Shown here piece after piece: positions 1 through 11,800 of a stretch of DNA of 64,000 nt (its first letter is position 1; every line of letters starts with the position of its first letter). A model generated the notes under the pieces. The model did not search any database and was not told the origin of the DNA. It was given only the letters and a program-made list of their open reading frames with translations. The DNA is from Branchiostoma floridae (lineage: Eukaryota; Chordata; Leptocardii; Amphioxiformes; Branchiostomatidae): the NCBI RefSeq assembly GCF_000003815.2, contig NC_049988.1, positions 8,432,617 to 8,496,616 of the forward strand, in the 5' to 3' direction. A program made the position numbers and the translations under genes.

Positions 1-2827
1 TTTCTGGGACAGTGCCGAAAAATCACAGCTTTCATAATTAGATGAGTCATTCTCAACAGATAGCTGGAACAGTTGGCAGTGGTTTGGCAAATAGCAACAT
101 GAACAGAGACAAATCCCATTATCTATAATCTAGTGACAATTACTCAAGGACAATTACATCTAATTTGCTTTAATCGCTGTACAACAATCATTTATAATTA
201 TCTAAAAACACCAGACTACATCCAGCTATAGTCTCACTCATTATGTTTAGGTTTCTTGGGATGTCATCATTCTGTGAAGCATTCTTTTTTATCTTTGAAT
301 TCTATCTGATGACACAAATACTTCAATTCAAGCTTATGAAGGATTTACACAGGAAGGAAGCTTTGATATGTCCTGGTATCTGTACCATACTTACTAACTC
401 TGGTTTGCTCTACTGACAGCTGCCCTGCTTGAATGTGATGGAGGAACCCATCAGTTGGTACGTACAGGTACATTTTAGAAATAGCATAAATTGGGGAACA
501 AACTTCCCAATATATGTTCAGAGTTCGTACCAGTTACTGCAGGACTATACAACTTGGGGCCAATCCAAGCTCCCCTTTATATTTCACACAAATATTCAAT
601 TGCAGATTGATATGTTCCAGGTATGATGCACAACCTGTAATGTTAGATCGTAGAGTAAACATATTCGAAAAAAAAAACATTTTTACTATGAGTGAAATAA
701 AATGCAATGGGAATTTTAGAGTAGAACTGAGCATCATAAGCCATTCTTCCAAATTCTCTTAAGACTTGCTGAAAGTAAATTTTGTTTTCTTAGTGTCTGA
801 ATATCAATCAAAACGAGTTGTGTATTTACACTAGGGAGTTTGGGAATTGAGGTTTTCTACCTTAACCCTGCACCCCCAGTAGAAATCTAAACAGGAAAAG
901 TGGGTCATGTTGTGGTATGATACAGTGGCTAATGGACCAACACAAGTAACATCTCACAGATGTGTGTTCTTTTGCTAGTAGTCTGATAGGGAGGATTATA
1001 TCTGGTTTGTTCTCTTGTCAGTATCAATACTAGCCTGGACACTCTCCAAGCAGAGGTTATGCTCTGACTGTTTTTGTCGTTTTTCTAAGCATTTTTATCA
1101 GGCTTTATATTTTGTACCATCTCACGGCCTATGGTAAAGAAAACAGTACGAGCCAAACCTTTGTTTGGAGAGAAAGCCTAAAATCCATGCTGATGGATCC
1201 GGAGGGCCACTTCACTCTATTGGGTACTACCGTAGGGCATTTATGTAGGGTACTGTAAGTGTAACGTTACTACTACTCAGTTCTAGACTAGTGTTCTAGC
1301 ACTCTGATTGACTCCTATATATTAGCCTATAGTGATCCCTTACCTGTCGAATAGTCTGACACCCATTATTCTTGCTTTCTCATTTTTCCAAAATCTAAAA
1401 CCCCACTCTTACAGTATTGTTAAAGTAACCAAAGTCGTTCTAACGTCCTTGCAGTAACTAACCCTGAAGGCAGTGTTTTATGTGCAACATGGTATTGGGC
1501 CTCTGTTATTTTAATTTAACACACACACTCACACCGATCTTTATGAGAAAAACAGCCAGGATTTTCTAAAAAAAATCTGATCGACATATGAACTTTAAAG
1601 GCAAATCCCACCCACCACATGATATGTTCGACATACAATAATACGTGTTTAACATCACGTATGATATAAAAGTAACTAACATTCGTAGGATGTCCGCACG
1701 ATGGACACAGACAACCGTAAAAGTTGCTATGACGATAAAAACCCGTTCAAGAATCAAAACAAACTTCTCCGCCAATAGAAATGCTCAGATCTGATCACAA
1801 AGAGCCATTGTGTTTTCCTCTCACATCTGTCTTTGCACCGAGAATTTCACGGAAATCTGGAGAACATTGGGCAAATAATACTGAACATTGATCAGGGAGG
1901 GTCAAGTCATGATCGTGCTAGTTTCACAAACATGGTTTTGGCCTGAGGCCATTCCCAACCCACTAATTCGCAGCGGGATATTCCGCGCCCAAATAACTCA
2001 GCCAAAATAGAATCTTGAGGGAAAGTCTAGGACGTTGTATATATACTGTATACCCAAGGGTTATGTATAATGTCATGAAATATGACGTTTGAGGAAGGTT
2101 TTCCTTACCGGAGCTGCCACAGTCCGAGTACCCGTCCATGTCTCTGGTGTCTCATCGATACAGCCAAGCGGGGCAACCGCATCCAAAAGCATCTAAATGT
2201 ATAAAGTACTTTCTCATCATATGCCGTTCAAAATAGCAATCTGTACCATCATAATCAATAAGTTTACATCGAAAAAAAATTATTTTAGTTTTTTCCGTAA
2301 TTATTCAGAATCTATTGAGATAATATCAAAGAATAGATTTCTAGAGGTTATACGCGTTGGTGCACTCTGTGTTTTCATGATAGCAACCAACCAACCGAAC
2401 TACATATAGGACATACCCAAATTCAATTAGGATATAACGCAAAATTTATGACGTTTCAAAAACTATTATATAATTATTTTTTCTAAAATGATTATGTAAA
2501 GAACTATCGACTGTTGATTAGATAAAGAATTTTTGTGGTATCTTGGTTTTCTTTTGTTCGGATGCCATTTCTAATCAGGCTTCTTATTTGTAACACAAAG
2601 TACCGCACACACGCACGCAAGAAATGAATAATTCAAACCACTCAGTTGAGAACAAATCCACACTGCTCCCTAAAGTTCTCAATCTATATTATTGAATAAT
2701 TCATCTATATAGTAATCTCAGATGATTGGCCTACTTAGGGAATATCTACTTTCTAGCACTCAACACTTGTTATCTTGTTACAAATTGTAGGCTTGCTTCT
2801 GTCCTACTTAGTTTGTTAGCAACCAAG
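1..2827. other. upstream noncoding region
   Basis: No convincing coding sequence was found. The stretch is AT-rich. It contains one member of the CTCCAAGCAGAGGTT inverted-repeat family (about 1039-1173). Two splice-bounded snippets near 421-472 and 606-620 have AG and GT borders, but they are too short to support a gene. The last 100 bases lead into the promoter of the coiled-coil gene. Confidence 0.5.
1039..1173. mobile_element. MITE, CTCCAAGCAGAGGTT family (diverged)
   Basis: The left end reads CTCTCCAAGCAGAGGTTATG. The right end is its degraded inverse, ending TTTGTTTGGAGAG. The body holds family words also seen at 20932-21125 (a GTACNAAATAGAAAGCC-type core, here degraded on the opposite strand). 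No clear target duplication is visible, so this is an old copy. Confidence 0.55.
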
Positions 2828-2837
2828 ATGGCGGTCG
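2821..2837 (+). promoter_or_regulatory. YY1-like site over the start codon
   Basis: AACCAAGATGGCGGTCGCC contains AAGATGGCGG, which matches the known YY1 consensus. The ATG inside it is the predicted start codon of the coiled-coil gene. In vertebrate promoters such sites often lie just downstream of the transcription start and overlap the first ATG. Use here is inferred from sequence only. Confidence 0.45.
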
Positions 2838-5800
2838 CCTTGATGGAAAAAAGACCGCGTTCTCGTGGAAAAATGCCCGTTTCTCAAGCCAGACGGGCGA
2901 TGCAAGAGGAGTTTCTGGCGTTACAGGCTGGAGACAGCGACGATGATGACTTTCTCGGGTATTGAGCCAAATTCATTTCGATAGGTTTTGGATTTATGGC
3001 GTTATAAAGTCGTAGTTACGAATCTGATTCATGCTCAGATTTGTTTTGTTTTCATCATTTTTTTGTGCAACTGGGTACTTTTCTAGTCCATGTTGCAACT
3101 TGCATCCTAAGGTTGTATTCCATTCCTTCCCAAGAAAATTTAAGTTTTCTCCATTCATATTCAGATTGGCTTTCAAATCACGATGGCATCTAACGGTAAC
3201 TGTTAAGTTTCACAACTTGTTTGTCAACAGTTTTTTATATTGTTCTTTGAAAACATTTTGTCAACAAACGTGGGGGTTTTTTTTATGGACCATTGACTGG
3301 CGGTGACCTAAATCGAGAAATCTTCTTGACTGCACAATCCATCATAGTAAGTCATTGTCAATCGTTGCCAAAACTTTATCACATCATCTACACGATTGGT
3401 TAACTGGGTCAAACAGGTATTCCAACAGATGCACCAAAAAGATCAATGTCAATTGCACTTTAGATTCATCATTCGTTTCGACTACATTTATAGTACAGCT
3501 TTTTTCCGGACATATTTTTGGTGTTGTATTTGAAAGCCCATTACGATAGCCATTCTTCTCCATCTATGTTTCTCTTCCTTGGTGGACCTCCATTTCATGT
3601 ACTGTTGACTTTTCGCAGTAACGCATGGTTAACGGACAATTTGCAGTTAACAGCCAGGTCTTGATGGGACCTCACAATGATTTAAGTTTGGGCCCCCTAG
3701 CAGGTTGTCATGGTACTGCAGTTGTACTTCAGCTTTTGATATCTCATTTTGTCTGCAGCCCCTCCATAGCAGACCAGATGAGGGTCGGCTTCTTCAGTCA
3801 GGACCGCTCGTGTCAGACGGAACATTCGGAGATCGTGGGGCTGAAGCGGATGACGGAGGTGTTAAACAACCTGGTGCAGGATGCCCGCGCCCTCAGGAAG
3901 GACCTGCACTTCAGCAAGCAGGTTCTACAGGCAGACTACGAGGCCAAGTTACAGGCCAAGGCCCTGGATTTGTGAGTTTCATACCCAGAGTCTTTAGACA
4001 TCTGGAACAAGTAGAATTATATCTAACACAGTAGTGCCATAACCCCTAACGGTGCACACCCCAGTTCTTCCCAGGTCGGGGCCCGTTGTAGTGCACGACA
4101 AAGAAGGGAGGAAAGCATTTTGAAGGGTTTGGGTGTGAGTTTGCATTTCTCATAATCTGATGTGAAGTGACATGATTTTCCCTCCGATTCATCAAAATTA
4201 GGAAGTTGAAGAAACAAAACTCGGTTGGTCTTGTCCTTGGTCTTGTAGCAGAAGGATATCCTTTCACCATCCACATAGTTATTTTTCTTCAGAAAAATTC
4301 CATGAAAGAGATAGTTGCTACTTGCCAGACTTGAGGGTGTGCCAATTGTAACTTGAAATAGACTGAGGTGTGCCCCCTTCAGTAGTGCAGTATATATTTC
4401 CGAAAATGGTTTCATCAGGTTGGTAGAATATAGGATGAAGGAGAATTCTTAGACAAGTTAGAAGCTCTGACGAAGGTGTCTGAGAGACATTGAAATGTAA
4501 GCAATGTAAGTACCTACTGGTTGTGTAAGAAGAATTCTCCTTCATCCAGTACAGTATATAAATGCTCTCAAAGTGCACTACTACTAGAGAATATCCAATA
4601 AAGTACATTTGTAGGGTTCAACTCAGTGTTTTTGCACATATGTTTGAGGCACTTGTACATGATGTATTTGAGGAGGAAGGCAAAGAAATAAAGACACAGA
4701 CCACTAGAATTAGTGGAAAATGCAGGAAAAACATGTGTCAAACACTGAGGTTTACCTTTTATTTCATCTGCTTGGTGGTTATAGAAAAATGATATTGGTA
4801 TTATAAGATTTTATTGATCCAATTAGTAAATTTGTTTTAATCACATACTGTGTATATATTGAAGAGTGTCTTTATATTAAAGACTGTACATGTACTCTGA
4901 ATTAGGAGTGTATACTATGATCAATTCCACCTGTTAAAATAAAAAATGAAACACTTTTCCAAAAGTCATGAATTTTCACAAGGTGATTTGCTATCAGGGT
5001 AAGAATTAACAGGGCTGTATGTGTAAGTGGCTATAATTGTATAAACCACTTTGGAAGATCAGGTAATCACCCATTGACTCCTCTTGACCTCTGAAATTTA
5101 ATCTGTATGAAAATTTAATAATGGCAATGGACAGTCCATTAGTACCTATTCATTATTCATGTCCTCTTCATGAGAATTTCATGGTGAACGCCACCACTTA
5201 ACATCTGACTGATCCTCTGTGTGTGACAGGTATTGTAGGGTCAACGACAAGTTGGAAGACCTGGAAAAGATTCATCTAGATGTGAGTACAAGTTTAGATT
5301 CATCATCAATGCCGAAGTCTTTGAAATTTGATCCTACCAGTAGGAGAGACCTCTAGTGGCTAAATGTTGAACTGCAAGGTACATGTACTGTGGAAACTGG
5401 TCTGAATATTTTTCTATACATTGGGGTCAGATTTGGTAATTTTGTGTATTTCAAATGGCCTGAGACAATTATCTTTTCATTGGTTTCCTTTGATATAGTA
5501 AAAATATTATGATGATTGTTGACACAAGATGAGGTACAGTTTTTTTAAACCATTGCTTTTTTATTTTCAACAGAAAATGCAGGTTGTAAGGAAGAGCTTC
5601 AGACAACAACTTGCAGATGCCATGGTCAAAATAGCCAACCAATACAAGGTATAGTGATTGTTAATGCCTATACTCCTGTCCATATGCTCTAGAATTTTTT
5701 TATGCTCACTCAGTCTTTTACTATACAGTGTCATGAATATGAAGGAAGGCTTGTAACATATACTGGCTAAAAAAAGTATTTCGCGCACTACTTTTATGCA

Positions 5801-8800
5801 AATTGCATTCCAATTCTGTATGCAAAATATATTCCAGAATTACTACAGTAGCAAGCTGAACCTGGAGCATGCTAAGCAGTCCAAGGGAAAGAATGCCATG
5901 ACAGAGAAGTACAAGGAACTGCAGGCTCAGATCCAGAGGAACGAGTCCATCATTCAGATGCTGCAGATGCAACTCAAGGAGTATCAGGAAAACGCTGATG
6001 TGAAAGTGGTGAGAACACCCCTAGATATTGAAAGCTCTCTGCTGCTTTTCCTTTTAGTATTGTTAAGTGAGGAAAAATCCATGTGTACTAGAAGGGATAA
6101 ATTTTTTAGTCCTCCCATTGTTCTTGTTGCAATTTCAATTAAGAGAAACTGTAAGATAAAAAATAAGTTAGATAAAGATTGTAATGTCTCCGGGGAGAAA
6201 GATTTGGGGTGAAAATGATAAAGTAAAATTCATATAGATTCAGTTTGGCGTACTGAAGAGCTATTCTTCCACTGGTCGTGACAGAGAAGACAGATTTTAC
6301 GTACAGAATTTATGGGTTTATTGTACCGGGAAGCACTATGAAGAGTGGAGCACGGCTTAATGCCTCATCCTAAGAACCGTTTCCGGAACCATGCAGGTGA
6401 GCAACACAGTCAGAAGAAAACTCAAGACTTCTAGTTTCTGGGGCAGGGCGACTAGCTACTTGACCATGCAGGCTACCTACAATCTTTCACTGTGCGTTCA
6501 TTTCCTTCCTGCAGTTTAATTATGAGGATTCGGAGGCCTCCAAGTCAGACGGGAATGAACAGCAGGTCGAGGAGCTGAAATTGGACATTGCCAAGTTACA
6601 GGACAAGGTCGATGACCTACAGGACACACTGGAGTCCAGAGATGACCAGATAGACAACCTCAGTAAGCGCTCTTGTCTATTCACTGTAAATTCCTTTAGG
6701 AGGGAAAGAAGATTTTTTTACAGTATTTTAAATTCACATTGCTGTAGTTAAGTATAACGTAGTGCGTACAAGGGAGACACAATTTGCAGCATTATGAATT
6801 CAAGATGGAGAGAGCCGCACAAAATTCCCAAAAATAAAACAATCACAAATCTTTCAAGACATACAGTAGCAGTTTTGATGGGATTGAATTCAGGTCTGTA
6901 TGAATAAGTATGGACTCCTATTCTAACTCCAGTCTGCATCTCTGACCACCTCCCCACAGAATAGTCTGGCACCTGTTTATAGCTGATCATTTGATGATCC
7001 TTCGATGACAGTTTTGATTGGCTGCAAGTCACACGGTCTTCTGTAATTACATTGAAACAGGGATCAAACAGGGATTCAGAAGTTTGATCATTAGATAAAT
7101 ACTTAATACTCATTACTCCGTTAAGAGGCATGAGAGAAGCCAATAGAGCTAGAATAAGATGGATTCCAGGCTAGCTATAGATAGAAGTGTCACACTAGCC
7201 TGGTATCCAGCCATATTATAGCTGACCTTAGTCTCTTCTGTCCTCTCTGCAAATACAAGAGACGCAATAGCTATAATACGGCTGGATACCAGGCTAGTGT
7301 AACATTGGAATTTTGATCAATCAAAGAAATAAAATAAAGTCAAAGAAATAGATTTCATAGCTTTGCATATGGGGAAGTGAGTATTCCTTGAATACATGGA
7401 TAGAAATTTAGACAGTTTTTATATTAGTAGTATAACACAACTTTTTTGAAGACTTGTATCTAATTAGTCTTTTTTCTTCAGATGCTGAGATCAGTCTTCA
7501 ACAAGATAAGCTGGAGAAGGAGAAGGCTGTGCAGGAAGAGGTCAGGCTGTCTATCCTCATGTCTTACACACATACCGCATGTAGACAACATGTTGTCATC
7601 CAACCACCAAGTAGATTATCTATAATGTGGATGATTCTCGGCTTACTGTCCCACTTGGCTTTGGTATCAGCTTTGATTGGTATCTTTAGATACTGCAGAC
7701 AGACAGGCATGTTCTGTATGCGACCAAGTGTCCCCTCCCATTCCCTAGACTTCAAATCAGCCAATTTGGAATGTTTCACATATCTGTTATAAGGGCTCAT
7801 TGCAGGCCCCTCATTGTGCAGGCGCAGTACTGCAGCTTGTCTCTAGGGGGCACTTGTGCTCAATGTAGTCAGCAAAAAAGGCTTGTTTAGAATTTCTGCT
7901 GGTAAAACTTACAATGCCATAATGTATAATCATTTCATTTGTTTATTTTGCAGTTGAGACAACAGATTGAAGAGTTGAGGGCCCAGATGGAATCAGACAA
8001 GGCCACCAATCGTGGAATGGTAAGTTCCAAATTGACTCACAAACCAAATGGTAGGTTCTAAGTTGTTTTCAAAACATCTGGGTATGTAAAGCAACGTGGT
8101 GACCTTTTGCTGCAACTGTGAAATATACATCTACAGATAAGGTGTTTACATGTAGCTCAATACATTAAACTAAACCAAGAACCATGTACACAACTTATTG
8201 CAACGTTACCATGTTGGTCTAGTTAGTACCATTACAAAAGTCCTAACTATGAAACTATGGCTTCTGTTCAAAGTTGGCAACACTGGTTGAAACAGAAAGC
8301 TATAATGGAGAGGTAGGTTGGAACTAAAGGTAGCACACAGTTTAACACCTATGAAATCTGCACTATTTGTTACAAACATGTGATTTCAAGATCTGGTCAG
8401 GTGCACTTTTCTTAACTCTTGTGCTTTGGCAGTTTGGTCACAGGAAACTACATCACTTCACCACCCAAGAACTTCAGTTGTAGCACACAAACTTTTATAT
8501 CTAATATTGAACTTTCTGCAAAGACTGGAGAATGCCATCCAGCAAGCCTTATAGCTGTAGTGATACTGTAGATTGTTTGTTTTCTTATTTCTATTTGTGG
8601 ATTTTGTGGTGATCTATCCACTGCAAAATCATCACAAACAATATGCATTTTTTGTCAACAATGCAGTGTCGGTGTGAAAAAAAACTTTAAACAATGCGTA
8701 CAACATTTTTTTACTTAGCCCCTCAATCATATTCCCTTCCGCAATATACTGTACGTCGCCTGACTTTACAATACGGACAATTGCGATGATGTCACGGTGA

Positions 8801-11800
8801 CGTAGTGGTAGGCAAAAGTAGGTGTTTGGCAAAAGCTTGGTTTACATATTAACCAGTAATTTGATCTGCTAGTTTGAATATCAATTTTTCATCCAATCTA
8901 CTGACGTCCTAGTAAGCAGCAGCCGTCGAATACCCTGGATGGGATGTAAATGTAGGGAATGTAGGATGGTGGTTCGATTCCCTGAAGTTCAGGTTGTTGC
9001 AGAGGGTTTGAGAGCCAAGAGAACACTAAAACACACCGACAGACGGACAACAAAAAAATACGTCCAGCCAGTTTGGAATCCTTAAAGTTAAAGACCAACC
9101 CCGTACTATAAAATCACCCAGTAAATTCGGCTAACGTAAACTACTAGAGCCCAGTCTTCTGTTGACTGTGGTGGAGTTCACATCGGGGAAGGCTGTCTGA
9201 GACGGCTGACCAACACAAGTTTATTTTCAATTCAATTTTGATATTAGGATACTACATTAGGTATTAAAGTATGATTATACATAAAACTTTACCTAACCCA
9301 GAATATAAAGTAATGAAAATGCTGGCTTGTCTTACTCTGGTACTCTGAGACATAACTGACAGTTACATGTAGTCTACATAGCCCCTGTTGGTACACTTGC
9401 AAACAGATACCACATTATTAGCCATATTTCTAGATACATAAATATCAGAGCTAATTCAGTTATGAAGATTTTCAAGTTACAATCATGTGTAGATACAAAA
9501 AGACACTTTGATACAAAGTTGGCAGAGCAGACTTGAAAGTTTCAATTTGAACCCAAGGTTGGTTTCCCAAAATTTGAAAGTGCCTTTAACTCAACTCAAC
9601 TTTATTCAAGTGTGCGAACGCGTTCAAAACGCGTTCGATACCACTCCTGAAACGGTCGTTATCTTAGAATGTTCTTTACTACCCAGACTTGTGACTACTG
9701 TGACTTGTACCCTTCCTACATAAACAAAAACATTGACCACTCATATACAATTCCGTGTGTTCTTTCCCCCCCCCTCCCAGCTGGAGAAGCAGCGGCTGGA
9801 CCTGGAGAGACAGATGCATGAGCAGGTGAAGAATGCCAAGTCCTCGGCCCTGTCGCAGGCGCAGCAGCTGGCCCGGGAGGCGGAGGAGGCCGAGAAACAA
9901 CGACTGAGGGAGATGGAGGCACAGAAGAGGAGACAACAGGAGCTCATGGCCAAGGTAACGTTTCATTGTTAGATGTTTATTTCTCTCTTTATACATCTGG
10001 TTTAGTGTCAGTTGGTGCCCATCTTGTGAGGGTTTGACGTTGTGGGATGTCGCTAAGGTCTGATTGCTGACCTCCAGAAGAACAACACGTATTTAACCTT
10101 GAAAAAAAATGTAGATTACATCATGTAAATCTATAAACTAGATACATGTATATTGGTCCTTTTTTATTTTGTTATATTATCATTTCTAAGTATGCCCTTG
10201 CAATAAGCGTTTGGCCATGTATACATGTAACTAATTATATACTGTTTCAATATGCTGGGTTTGACATTGAGATCTTAAATCTAATCACATGTATAGGAAA
10301 AATACTTTTGGAAGGTTTGACCTCAAGACAGATTTACAGTCAAAATCATAGCTCTAGATTTCCCTAAATCTTGATATTGCAATATGACCAACATTAACAC
10401 CTCTGGCCCTTAACAGCATTTTATTACCTTGTTTTTACCTGCAGCAAGAAGCATCGATGGCATCCAACAGTAATGCTGAGGAAGAGGTCAAGAGACTGAA
10501 AAAACTGGAGATGAAACAGGCTGAGGAAATTGCAAGGTGACTTCACTGATTCTTTGTTTATTCATTCAAAATAGCACAACATGACATCATGACTATATTT
10601 TCATAATACTAATGTACAAGTCTTAACAAATTTCTTTCTCAGTAGAAGCATAAGTCCACCGCAAGTCAATTTTATGGATGACATCAGCTCATTAATTTTC
10701 ACCTGATTTCAGAAAAAAACAAGAATTTTTGAGATGGTCAACTTGACATGTCTATTTTGAAAATGTAACCTTCTTTTTTTTACTCATCTTCTTTTTCTTT
10801 TGCCCTACCTAACTATTTTTGCAGTCTGCAGAGGATGTCATCCATAAAATTTACTTGCTGTGGCCTTAAGTACTTTTACTATGAGCTTTCTTGACTTCTA
10901 ATTCTTAAATATGAATGTGTCATTTCTTCTTCTCATTTTTCCTTGTCAAGATTGAAAAAGGACCTGGACAGGACCAACCGTACCTGGGAGAAGAAGTTTG
11001 CTATCCTCAAACAGAGGTGAGTCAAGAAATTAGAAAATTCTTCAAAAAACATCATAACCTTAATGATTAAAAACAGCACACAATATTTAAAGTATTTGCT
11101 TTGTTCACCTTACTCATACATGTTGTATTTCTAAAGGAGTAACAGTAGGGTTCTCTACCAAGCCTAACACAGTCTAGTTTTGTGACATATTTGTATTGCT
11201 GTATTACCTTTTAGTTACATGTAGGTTTTGAGATATCAGTGACAGGCAATCATCTGTGATAAACAAATTGTTCATTGCTTCGTCCATTTGGACTCTTGTG
11301 GTGCCTAGTGGCACATAGGGCAGAAAGTTTCCTTCTGTTTCAGTAGCAGGGTATATTTTTTACAAATAGGGGTTACTAGCCGTTCCCCTGTGATAGACAA
11401 ATATCACTCACTAATTCTTCTGTGTGCAAATCACTGACTTCTCTAACAACATGTCTGCCTATTCTCTGTCTCTCTGTTGTATCCTTCTGCATAGTTCCAA
11501 ACTAAAGGGAGGCAAGAGTAAGTACATTACTGTACTAAACATTCAAATCATACTGGGAATAAATGTGCCAATGCCTGTTGTGTTAACTTGTTCGTTTTGT
11601 GTAACAATTTACTTTCAGTTGCAGAAGATACAATTTTCATAAGTCACAAAAAGTGTGCGGTTACTAGCTGTTGGAGAATTTGGAACTATTCAAAAATAAT
11701 TTTCTGACTACCAGCTTGACTTTGCATGCTTCTGTAGCAAGATAGCTTTGAGAAATTTGTTGTTGCAAGCTAGTAAAAAATTATCTGCTAATCAGTGCAA

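Noticed and set aside
421-620. Two AG…GT bounded snippets (421-472 and 606-620)
   Set aside because: Too short, weak context, no partner exons.
9761-9980. Minus-strand ORFs opposite 9781-9954
   Set aside because: Shadows of exon 9 of the coiled-coil gene.
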